Assembly: GCA_019247245.1 (NCBI GenBank)
Contig: JAFAPF010000333.1
Span: forward strand, 1-10,197
Origin: Rubrobacter sp.
Lineage (GTDB): Bacteria > Actinomycetota > Rubrobacteria > Rubrobacterales > Rubrobacteraceae
DNA length: 10,197 nt
Direction: 5' to 3'
The notes under the pieces: generated by a model
The model's database searches: none
The model's input: the letters and a program-made list of their open reading frames with translations, nothing else
What the model was told of the DNA's origin: nothing
Program-made: the position numbers and the translations under genes
Shown: piece by piece, positions 1-5,704 of the stretch
Layout of the letters: each line of letters opens with the position of its first letter
Numbering within the stretch: position 1 is the stretch's first letter

Positions 1-653
1 TGGGGGCCTTGGTCGTCTCAAGCGTGGTACCCGGGCTGAGCCGCTCATACAAGAACTTGGCCGAAAAGATGCTTAAGGTCCCGTTCTACCCCGTGACGAC
101 GCGCATGGAGACCGGCATCAAGAACCGCTACGACAATCCGGAGACGGTTGGGGCGGACCGGATCGTAAACGCTGTGGCGGCGGGCCATCATTATGGTTTC
201 CCGGCAATTATCGTGGACTTTGGGACGGCGACGACAGTGTGCGCCGTAGATGCAGAGAGGACTTACCGGGGTGGGGCAATCCTGCCAGGGCTCTATCTAT
301 CCTTGGAGGCGCTCATCTCACGGACAGCCAAGCTTCCTAGCGTTGACCTCGAAGAAGAGCCCCTGCCGAAAGCAATCGCTACTAATACCCCAGACTCCAT
401 CCGGAGCGGCTTCATCTACGGCTACGCCGGGGCTGTGGACGCCCTAATCCGACGCATGAGCGAGGAACTGGCAACCGACGCCCCGACGAGAGCTTCAGCG
501 GGAAGGCCTTATGATGCTCCGGCAGAGTTGCGCGTACTGGCCACGGGTGGCCCTGCCCCGGTCATCGTACGCCACTGCCGTGAAATCGACGTTCTCGATA
601 CGGACCTGACCCTCAAGGGTCTGTATATCCTCTATATGCTGAACGCTCGGTAG
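1..653 (+). CDS. coaX: Type III pantothenate kinase (CoaX), 5'-truncated by window edge
   Basis: Phosphorylates pantothenate with ATP, the first step of coenzyme A synthesis, in the cytoplasm. The reading frame is open from position 3 and the TTG at 9 is an internal Leu codon, so the true start lies upstream. The missing N-terminus should carry the DxGNT phosphate-binding motif. Counting residues from the codon at 9, visible family motifs are SSVVP (4-8), TGI..RYDNP (35-44), GADR (48-51, pantothenate/dimer region), DFGTATT (70-76), GGAILPG (88-94), TNTPDSIRSG (125-134), ATGG (178-181) and LTLKGL (200-205). About 214 visible residues against a family length near 255 fits the loss of only the first 40-50. 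A hydrophilic stretch at about residues 155-173, before the ATGG strand, looks longer than usual. The stop TAG is at 651-653; greA follows after 56 bp with its own promoter. The family call is secure. Confidence 0.93.
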   Translation, partial: GALVVSSVVPGLSRSYKNLAEKMLKVPFYPVTTRMETGIKNRYDNPETVGADRIVNAVAAGHHYGFPAIIVDFGTATTVCAVDAERTYRGGAILPGLYLSLEALISRTAKLPSVDLEEEPLPKAIATNTPDSIRSGFIYGYAGAVDALIRRMSEELATDAPTRASAGRPYDAPAELRVLATGGPAPVIVRHCREIDVLDTDLTLKGLYILYMLNAR

Positions 654-670
654 GGGCGATCAAACGCTCG
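642..670 (+). repeat. 8-bp direct repeat abutting the greA -35 element
   Basis: AACGCTCG occurs at 642-649, across the last codons of coaX, and again at 663-670, directly before the -35 hexamer at 671. The copies are offset by 21 bp, about two helical turns. This is seen in the sequence; a role as an operator or activator site is only a suggestion, and chance is quite possible for an 8-mer. Confidence 0.3.
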
Positions 671-699
671 TTGACACTCTAAAAGCCCTTCCGTATACT
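671..699 (+). promoter_or_regulatory. sigma-70-type promoter for greA (-35 TTGACA, -10 TATACT)
   Basis: A perfect TTGACA at 671-676 is followed after 17 bp by TATACT at 694-699, one mismatch from TATAAT. Transcription would be expected to start about 7 nt past the -10, near 706, which is only 3-4 nt before the ATG at 710. There is no room for, and no sign of, a Shine-Dalgarno sequence. The promoter would probably drive greA and, through a 60-bp gap, lysS. Confidence 0.8.
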
Positions 700-709
700 C
701 TCTCGGCTT

Positions 710-1198
710 ATGACGATGGATAAAGACCTAGAGCTCGTTACCAAAGAGGGCTTCGAGAAGCTCCAGCAAGAACTAAGGTATCTGACGGAGGTTCGCCGGA
801 GGGAGGTTGCGGATCATATCCGGCAGGCGAGGGAGTTCGGTGATATTACCGAAAACTCCGAGTACGACGATGCCAAGAACGAGCAATACCTTCTAGAGAG
901 AAGGATCAGCGAGGTTCAGCGCCGCCTGAGGAATGCAAAGGTGGTGGACCCGGCTGGAGTGAACGCTGATTCGGTAGACCTCGGCACCCGCGTGACCCTC
1001 AGGGTGGTCGGCGAGGAGGAGAAGCGCACTTTTCAGATTGTGGGAACCAACGAGTCCGATCCCGGGAGCGGCAAGCTATCCCACACATCACCTGTAGGAC
1101 GCGCTGTCCTCAAGCGTCGTGTTGGAGAGAAGGTTACGGTCACGACACCTCGGGGCGCGACCGAATACGAGATAGTCAAGGTGGAGGCAGCTAGCTAG
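710..1198 (+). CDS. greA: Transcription elongation factor GreA
   Basis: GreA enters the secondary channel of RNA polymerase and stimulates cleavage of backtracked RNA, rescuing stalled complexes. The 162 residues match the usual length of about 158. The N-terminal antiparallel coiled coil spans roughly residues 9-78. Its tip has the motif G44-D-I-T-E-N-S-E-Y52, and D45 and E48 correspond to the acidic residues that hold the catalytic Mg2+. A C-terminal FKBP-like domain (about 85-160) includes the family motif SPVGRA (127-132). ATG 710 was taken as the start; a second in-frame ATG at 716 would give a protein two residues shorter. Neither has a Shine-Dalgarno sequence, consistent with a leaderless message from the promoter at 671-699. 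lysS lies 60 bp downstream on the same strand. Confidence 0.96.
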   Translation: MTMDKDLELVTKEGFEKLQQELRYLTEVRRREVADHIRQAREFGDITENSEYDDAKNEQYLLERRISEVQRRLRNAKVVDPAGVNADSVDLGTRVTLRVVGEEEKRTFQIVGTNESDPGSGKLSHTSPVGRAVLKRRVGEKVTVTTPRGATEYEIVKVEAAS

Positions 1199-1235
1199 GA
1201 CAGCGGCACGAATTTACTCTCTAATTCCGTAGCAA

Positions 1236-1263
1236 CTCATCTACTCGTGGAGTAGCACATGAG
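1236..1263 (+). promoter_or_regulatory. Hairpin enclosing the lysS ribosome-binding site and start codon
   Basis: CTACTC (1241-1246) pairs perfectly with GAGTAG (1250-1255) around a GTG loop. Beyond a three-base bulge (CAC, 1256-1258), CTCAT (1236-1240) pairs with ATGAG (1259-1263). The total is 11 base pairs. The only Shine-Dalgarno candidate, GGAG at 1249-1252, is mostly in the upper stem and the ATG at 1259-1261 is in the lower stem. The pairing is seen directly. Translational control is inferred; a DNA-binding dyad is the alternative reading. Confidence 0.5.
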
Positions 1264-2776
1264 CGGTAAGCGCACACTTATACCCGACTGGGCTAAAAGA
1301 ACTACAGAGGATCTATTGGTTACCCACGGTGAAGGTCCGCATGTAGTCGTAACCGGAATCAGCCCCTCCGGTGACATCCACGTCGGTAACCTGCGCGAGG
1401 TCTTGGTCGGAGAAGCGATCGCGAATGCCCTCAAGACCTGTGGAGCCGGTGTGCACTTTGTATTCCATGCGGACACCATAGATCCTTTGCGCAGGATAGC
1501 TCCCGGTGTGCCCGAGGAGTACGAGCGTTACATAGGTCACAGCGTCTCTCGAATTCCTGACCCCGAGGTGTGTCACGCCTCCTACGCCGAACATTTTCTG
1601 GCGCCGTTTGAGGAGGCGCTCCGGCGCATGGAGATAGATATCGAGGTCGTGCGCTCGCACCAGCTCTATGAGGATGGCTTCTACGCTGCGGTGACACGTG
1701 AAGCGCTCCTGCATACCGCCAAGCTGCGAGAGATCCTACAGAAGGTCAGCGGGCGGAAGATACCCGAACATTGGTCGCCTTACTTGCCGCGAACCACCGA
1801 GGGACGTCTCGGAGGAGTCCGCATTCTGGAGCATCTACCAGAGGAGAACAAGGTCATCTTCGTGGACGAGGACGGATGGGAGGATGCAGCTGACTACTCG
1901 AAGGGCGAGGGAAAGCTCGGGTGGCGAGTAGAGCTGGCGGCGCGCTGGAAGGCGCTTTGCGCAACTTTCGAACCATTTGGCAAGGACCACACTAGCCGTG
2001 GCGGCTCAACCGACACGGCCGACCAGATGGCTCAGGAGGTCTTCCGATACCCCGTCCCGGGGCGCTACGAGTACGAGTGGATCCAGATAAGAGGCAGGGG
2101 CGCGATGAGCAGCTCCAAGGGCATCGTCCTCTTGCCCGGAGAGCTTCTCAAAATAATGTCCCCCGATGCGTTGAGGCGCATGATCCTGGGACGTGACCCT
2201 GGACGCGCCCTCGATCTCGACCTGACCGAGGGCTTCCCTCGCTTCATGGATGAGTACCAGGCAAGCAGCGGACAGCTTCTCGTTCCCTTTACTCATCTGG
2301 TCACCATCTCTCAGATCGCCAGAGGTGACACAGATGCTGCGGTCGAGATGCTCCTTCAAGGAGGCTACAGGGAAGCAGTTTCAGATCGCGAAAAGCTGGC
2401 AGAGAACTTGGCCTATGCCCACAATTGGGCCCAGAATTGGGCCTCAGAGCCACTCAAACTCGGGCTCTTAGAATTGTCGGAGGCGGTGGAGGCAGCTAGG
2501 GGCCTTGACGAAACTCAGCTGCAGTACCTTAATGAGGTCGCCAGCTTGTTGGAAGGTAGTATGGATGGAGATACGGTGCAGAGCCTCCTATACACGAAGG
2601 CGGCCGAGCACGGTTTGAAGCCAAAGCAAGCGTTCGCTGCAGTTTACACCGTTCTACTTGGCAGGGAGAGCGGCCCCAAAGCTGGTCCTTTCATCGTTAG
2701 CACCGGGGTTTGGCTGGCCCAACAACGCTTCCTGGGGGTAATACGGGATACTATGGCCGGCGGGGTCGAAGGATAG
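1259..2776 (+). CDS. lysS: Class I lysyl-tRNA synthetase
   Basis: Charges tRNA-Lys with lysine using ATP. This is the class I (Rossmann-fold) enzyme, LysRS1 or LysK, common in archaea, spirochaetes and alphaproteobacteria, and unrelated in fold to the usual bacterial class II LysRS. Evidence is the HIGH-type motif HVGN at residues 41-44 in SPSGDIHVGN, the KMSKS-type loop AMSSSKG (282-288) with the serine-rich form typical of this family, and the family blocks GWRVELAARW (221-230) and FEPFGKDH (237-244). A helical C-terminal anticodon-binding region follows from about 330, ending with GPKAGPFIVSTG. At 505 residues it is of normal length. No CxxC pair appears in the region after WSPYLP (172-177), where archaeal members bind zinc, so it resembles the bacterial subgroup. 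Start ATG 1259 has GGAG six bases upstream, inside a hairpin. It probably shares a transcript with greA. Confidence 0.95.
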   Translation: MSGKRTLIPDWAKRTTEDLLVTHGEGPHVVVTGISPSGDIHVGNLREVLVGEAIANALKTCGAGVHFVFHADTIDPLRRIAPGVPEEYERYIGHSVSRIPDPEVCHASYAEHFLAPFEEALRRMEIDIEVVRSHQLYEDGFYAAVTREALLHTAKLREILQKVSGRKIPEHWSPYLPRTTEGRLGGVRILEHLPEENKVIFVDEDGWEDAADYSKGEGKLGWRVELAARWKALCATFEPFGKDHTSRGGSTDTADQMAQEVFRYPVPGRYEYEWIQIRGRGAMSSSKGIVLLPGELLKIMSPDALRRMILGRDPGRALDLDLTEGFPRFMDEYQASSGQLLVPFTHLVTISQIARGDTDAAVEMLLQGGYREAVSDREKLAENLAYAHNWAQNWASEPLKLGLLELSEAVEAARGLDETQLQYLNEVASLLEGSMDGDTVQSLLYTKAAEHGLKPKQAFAAVYTVLLGRESGPKAGPFIVSTGVWLAQQRFLGVIRDTMAGGVEG

Positions 2777-2822
2777 AATCTGTTTAGGCCGCTGAGGATG
2801 GCTATATATAGTGGTCGCACGA

Positions 2823-2842
2823 GCGCGTTGCGCTAAACGCGC
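2823..2842 (+). promoter_or_regulatory. 7-bp inverted repeat: weak terminator or ClgR-like operator
   Basis: GCGCGTT (2823-2829) and AACGCGC (2836-2842) form a perfect 7-bp dyad with a six-base loop, 46 bp after the lysS stop. It lacks a following T-run, so it is a poor intrinsic terminator. Within it, CGC-TAAAC-GCG (2831-2841) resembles the CGC-N5-GCG core bound by ClgR, the actinobacterial activator of clp genes. It lies about 24 bp upstream of the TATACT at 2865, where an activator could replace a missing -35. Both readings are tentative. Confidence 0.3.
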
Positions 2843-2941
2843 ACCCATTTAGGCAAAACCTTTGTATACTCAGTAAGGGACCGGTGTTTAGAGAATAGAG
2901 AAGAAAGTTTTAGGATCATAAGATATAGGAATAGGGCATTG

Positions 2942-2947
2942 TATAAT
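2942..2947 (+). promoter_or_regulatory. Candidate -10 element (TATAAT) for clpC
   Basis: A perfect TATAAT about 95 bp before the clpC start. The bases 16-18 bp upstream do not resemble TTGACA. If used, transcription would begin near 2954 and leave a leader of roughly 90 nt with the Shine-Dalgarno at its end. TATACT at 2865-2870 is an alternative. Confidence 0.35.
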
Positions 2948-3025
2948 CTGATTGTTGTTGACAGCCGTATATCTGTCCGGAAAACCGACACGACCACACG
3001 AGGTGCTGTAGAGAACGCCCGGGAC

Positions 3026-3033
3026 GGAGGAGG
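3026..3033 (+). promoter_or_regulatory. Strong Shine-Dalgarno of clpC
   Basis: GGAGGAGG ends nine bases before ATG 3043 and fixes that start. It contrasts with greA and radA, which have no Shine-Dalgarno, so two modes of initiation appear in this window. Confidence 0.85.
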
Positions 3034-3042
3034 CTCTAGCTA

Positions 3043-5541
3043 ATGTTTGAACGATTCACCGAACGGGCCCGTAAAGTCGTGGTGCTGGCTCAGGAAGAGG
3101 CCCGGCACTTCAACCATAACTACATAGGAACAGAGCACCTCTTGCTTGGACTTTTGCGCGAGGATGAGGGCGTGGCGGCCCGCACTTTGAGCTCGCTGAA
3201 CGTCACCCTCGACGAAGTGCGCGAGCAGGTTGAGAGCATCGTTGGCTACGGCGAGGAGGGATCGGGTGGCCAGGCGCCGTTTACCCCACGCTCGAAGAAG
3301 GTACTCGAGCTTGCTTTAAGAGAGGCGTTGCAACTCGGGCACAACTATATCGGCACCGAGCACATACTCTTAGGTCTAGTACGAGAGTCTGAGGGTGTTG
3401 CTGCACGGGTATTGTCCAACCTGGGTGTGGATCCGGACAAGGTTCGACGCGAAGTCGTCCGGATGCTTGGCGGGGGCCGATCTCAGCGGGGTCGAGGCGA
3501 AGCCAGCGGACGTGGGGTCGAGGCGAAGCGGCCTAAGACTCGTCAGCTCGATCAATACGGACGCAATCTCACAACGTACGCCGAGGAGGGTAAGCTCGAC
3601 CCAGTAATCGGGCGGAGCACAGAGATAGAGAGGATCATGCAGATCCTCGTGCGGCGCACCAAGAACAATCCCGTAATCATCGGCGAGCCGGGCGTCGGTA
3701 AGACAGCCATCGTCGAAGGCCTCGCTCAAGAGATCGCCGACGCTCGTGTCCCGGACATCCTGGCGGACAAGGAAGTTTATACGTTGGACCTTGGAGCTCT
3801 GGTTGCAGGCTCCAAGTATCGTGGCGAGTTCGAGGAGCGCCTCAAGAAGATTATGAAGGAGATCACCGACCACGGCGATATCATCCTGTTCATCGACGAG
3901 ATTCATAACCTCGTGGGAGCAGGAGCCGCCGAGGGTGCCATAGACGCTGCCTCCATTCTGAAACCAGCGCTCGCTCGCGGCGAACTGCAGGTTATCGGTG
4001 CTACGACGATCGATGAGTATCGCAAGTACGTCGAGAAGGATAAGGCGCTCGAACGCAGGTTCCAGACTATTCAGGTCGGGGAACCCACGGTCGAGGAAAC
4101 AGAACTCATCCTGAGGGGCCTCAGGGACCGTTACGAGGAACATCACAAGATCCAGATAACCGACGAGGCTCTCAAAGCCGCATCCGAGCTCGGCGACAGG
4201 TATATTTCCGATCGCTTCTTGCCTGATAAGGCAATAGATCTTGTCGACGAAGCGGCGAGCAAGATGCGGATAAAGACAATGTCTTCCCCACCTTACTACA
4301 AGGAAGTCGACGAAGAGCTACAGCAGGTACGAACCCAAAAAGAGGCTGCCATAGAACGCCAGGAGTTTGAGAAGGCCGCGCGCTTGAGAGATTCCGAGCG
4401 CAAGCTCGCGCTACAGCGTCGCGAGCTCGAACGTAACTGGCGTGAGGGTGACGCCGGTGGCCAGCGGGCTTCTATCGGCGAGAACGAGATCGCCGAGATC
4501 GTCTCCATGTGGACGGGTATCCCGGTAAGGAAGTTGACCGAGGAGGAGTCTGCGAAGCTACTACAGATGGAGGAAGCTCTTCATGACCGCGTTGTAGGAC
4601 AGAACGAGGCTATCAAGGCTGTCTCTCGCTCTATCCGGCGTACCATGGCTGGTCTCAAGGATCCTAACCGTCCTTCAGGATCTTTCGTCTTCCTTGGTCC
4701 TACAGGGGTCGGGAAGACAGAGCTCGCTCGTACTTTGGCCGAATACCTCTTTGGCGACCAAGACGCGATGATCCGGCTTGACATGTCCGAGTATATGGAG
4801 CGGCACACGGTCAGTAGGCTCGTTGGCTCGCCTCCTGGCTACGTCGGTTACGACGAGGGTGGCCAGCTGACCGAGCAGGTGCGGCGCCGTCCATACAGCG
4901 TAGTTCTCTTCGACGAGATCGAGAAGGCTCATCCAGATGTCTTCAACATACTGCTGCAAATACTGGAAGATGGGCAGCTTACTGATGCGCAGGGCCGGAC
5001 CGTAGACTTCAAGAACATGGTCCTCATCATGACCTCCAACGTGGGGGCTCAAACCATCAACAAGACCAAGTCCTTGGGCTTCGGCTCGAATGAAGAGGGT
5101 CTCTCCTACAAGGAGATGAAGAGCAGGGTCACAAGCGAGCTCAAGAAGATCTTCCGCCCCGAGCTTCTGAACCGGATCGACGAAGTTATCGTGTTTCACA
5201 AGCTCGAGCGCGAGGATATGCGCCACATCATCGAGATCCAGATTCGGCGTCTGCTTAAGCAGCTCGAAGAGCGTGACGTAACGGTTGAGTTTACTACAGA
5301 GGCCCTTGATAAGCTCTCAGATGCTGGCTATGATCCGGCATTTGGCGCGAGGCCATTGAGGCGCGTGCTGCAGCGCATGATCGAGGACCCGATGAGCGAG
5401 ATGATCCTACGTGGCGAGATCCCTAATGGCTCTAAGGTAGTAATCGAGCCCAACGATGTCTCCTATGAGGACATATCCGAGGATGAATCCATCGTGAATA
5501 TTAAGATCGGCCAGCCTAAGGAGGTCGTCCCCACCGAATAG
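3043..5541 (+). CDS. clpC: ATP-dependent Clp protease ATP-binding subunit ClpC
   Basis: A hexameric AAA+ unfoldase that feeds substrates to ClpP for degradation. The domain order is complete for a ClpC of normal length (832 residues). Two Clp-N repeats (about 3-66 and 79-143) both carry HNYIGTEH. A glycine/arginine-rich linker (about 143-165) follows. The D1 ATPase has Walker A GEPGVGKT (214-221) and Walker B ILFIDE (281-286). The middle region has a UVR motif (about 425-460), which marks ClpC rather than ClpA or ClpB. The D2 ATPase has Walker A GPTGVGKT (552-559), Walker B VVLFDE (620-625) and sensor-2 GARPLRR (768-774). LGF (678-680) is the expected ClpP-docking loop. The N-terminal repeats and UVR/M-region are where adaptors bind in other species. 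No ctsR, mcsA or mcsB precedes it, unlike Bacillus. It appears monocistronic, with an intrinsic terminator just after it. Confidence 0.97.
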   Translation: MFERFTERARKVVVLAQEEARHFNHNYIGTEHLLLGLLREDEGVAARTLSSLNVTLDEVREQVESIVGYGEEGSGGQAPFTPRSKKVLELALREALQLGHNYIGTEHILLGLVRESEGVAARVLSNLGVDPDKVRREVVRMLGGGRSQRGRGEASGRGVEAKRPKTRQLDQYGRNLTTYAEEGKLDPVIGRSTEIERIMQILVRRTKNNPVIIGEPGVGKTAIVEGLAQEIADARVPDILADKEVYTLDLGALVAGSKYRGEFEERLKKIMKEITDHGDIILFIDEIHNLVGAGAAEGAIDAASILKPALARGELQVIGATTIDEYRKYVEKDKALERRFQTIQVGEPTVEETELILRGLRDRYEEHHKIQITDEALKAASELGDRYISDRFLPDKAIDLVDEAASKMRIKTMSSPPYYKEVDEELQQVRTQKEAAIERQEFEKAARLRDSERKLALQRRELERNWREGDAGGQRASIGENEIAEIVSMWTGIPVRKLTEEESAKLLQMEEALHDRVVGQNEAIKAVSRSIRRTMAGLKDPNRPSGSFVFLGPTGVGKTELARTLAEYLFGDQDAMIRLDMSEYMERHTVSRLVGSPPGYVGYDEGGQLTEQVRRRPYSVVLFDEIEKAHPDVFNILLQILEDGQLTDAQGRTVDFKNMVLIMTSNVGAQTINKTKSLGFGSNEEGLSYKEMKSRVTSELKKIFRPELLNRIDEVIVFHKLEREDMRHIIEIQIRRLLKQLEERDVTVEFTTEALDKLSDAGYDPAFGARPLRRVLQRMIEDPMSEMILRGEIPNGSKVVIEPNDVSYEDISEDESIVNIKIGQPKEVVPTE
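3488..3529 (+). repeat. 16-bp direct repeat in the clpC linker
   Basis: GGGGTCGAGGCGAAGC occurs exactly at 3488-3503 and 3514-3529. The 26-bp offset is not a multiple of three, so the two copies are read in different frames (as part of RGRGEAS and as GVEAK). It lies in the non-conserved linker between the N domain and D1, and suggests the linker grew by local duplication followed by indels. Confidence 0.7.
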
Positions 5542-5572
5542 AAAGGGGTATAGCGAAAACATCAACTCAACG

Positions 5573-5601
5573 GGCCGGGGCGCTTGAGCGCCCCGGCCTT
5601 T
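5573..5601 (+). terminator. Intrinsic terminator of clpC
   Basis: GGCCGGGGCGC (5573-5583) pairs perfectly with GCGCCCCGGCC (5588-5598) around a TTGA tetraloop, giving an 11-bp GC-rich stem. A short T tract (TTTGCCGT) follows. It starts 31 bp after the clpC stop and separates clpC from radA, so radA needs its own promoter or read-through. The T tract is short, but the stem is very strong. Confidence 0.85.
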
Positions 5602-5613
5602 GCCGTACAGGGT

Positions 5614-5646
5614 TTTCTACTGTCAGGACCACGAATTTAGTAGAAA
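5614..5646 (+). repeat. Spaced 8-bp inverted repeat upstream of radA
   Basis: TTTCTACT (5614-5621) and AGTAGAAA (5639-5646) are perfect reverse complements separated by 17 bp. The centre lies about 75 bp before the radA start. It could be a binding site for a dimeric regulator; it does not match the LexA-box consensus I know for Actinobacteria or Bacillus. No function is claimed. Confidence 0.4.
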
Positions 5647-5671
5647 CTGAAACGTTGCTGGTGCGGATGCG

Positions 5672-5698
5672 CTGATTTCTCGGCTCGTCTCTTACAAT
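5672..5698 (+). promoter_or_regulatory. Candidate radA promoter (-10 TACAAT), leaderless spacing
   Basis: TACAAT at 5693-5698 is a good -10 element. The best -35 is a poor CTGATT (5672-5677, spacer 15). Six bases separate the -10 from the ATG at 5705, so transcription would start at or within a base or two of the A of ATG. No Shine-Dalgarno is present in the preceding 30 bases. The strong terminator just upstream makes a promoter here necessary for the radA-ispF run. Confidence 0.5.
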
Positions 5699-5704
5699 AA
5701 GCCT

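Larger units (their letters stand above)
2777..3042 (+). promoter_or_regulatory. lysS-clpC intergenic region, probable clpC control region
   Basis: This 266-bp AT-richer gap contains several candidate -10 elements: TATAGT (2807-2812, overlapping the palindrome CTATATATAG at 2802-2811), TATACT (2865-2870) and a perfect TATAAT (2942-2947). None has a good -35 at 16-18 bp. A perfect TTGACA at 2958-2963 lacks a -10 at the right spacing. TTTAGG recurs at 2783, 2848 and 2909. No CtsR heptamer repeat, CIRCE element or HAIR (HspR) site was seen. Weak -35 elements fit activator-dependent transcription, but that is inference. No open frame in the gap looks like a gene. Confidence 0.45.

Noticed and set aside
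9..11. TTG at 9 as the start of coaX
   Set aside because: The frame stays open to the window edge and the conserved N-terminal DxGNT region is missing, so the gene begins upstream.
1313..1714. 133-codon open frame on the minus strand over lysS
   Set aside because: It lies fully inside a well-supported class I LysRS gene and its product has no recognisable motif; it is a shadow of the codon pattern.
2958..2963. Perfect TTGACA as the clpC -35
   Set aside because: No -10-like sequence occurs 15-19 bp downstream, so it is not supported as a promoter on its own.
2777..3042. CtsR, CIRCE or HAIR heat-shock operator before clpC
   Set aside because: I looked for the tandem heptamer, the TTAGCACTC/GAGTGCTAA dyad and CTTGAGT-N7-ACTCAAG and found none.
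3376..4146. 256-codon open frame on the minus strand over clpC
   Set aside because: Fully antisense to the conserved Clp-N/D1 region, with no recognisable domain, so best explained as a shadow frame.
4675..5226. 183-codon minus-strand frame over the clpC D2 domain
   Set aside because: Overlaps the conserved D2 Walker motifs on the other strand and shows no independent coding signs.
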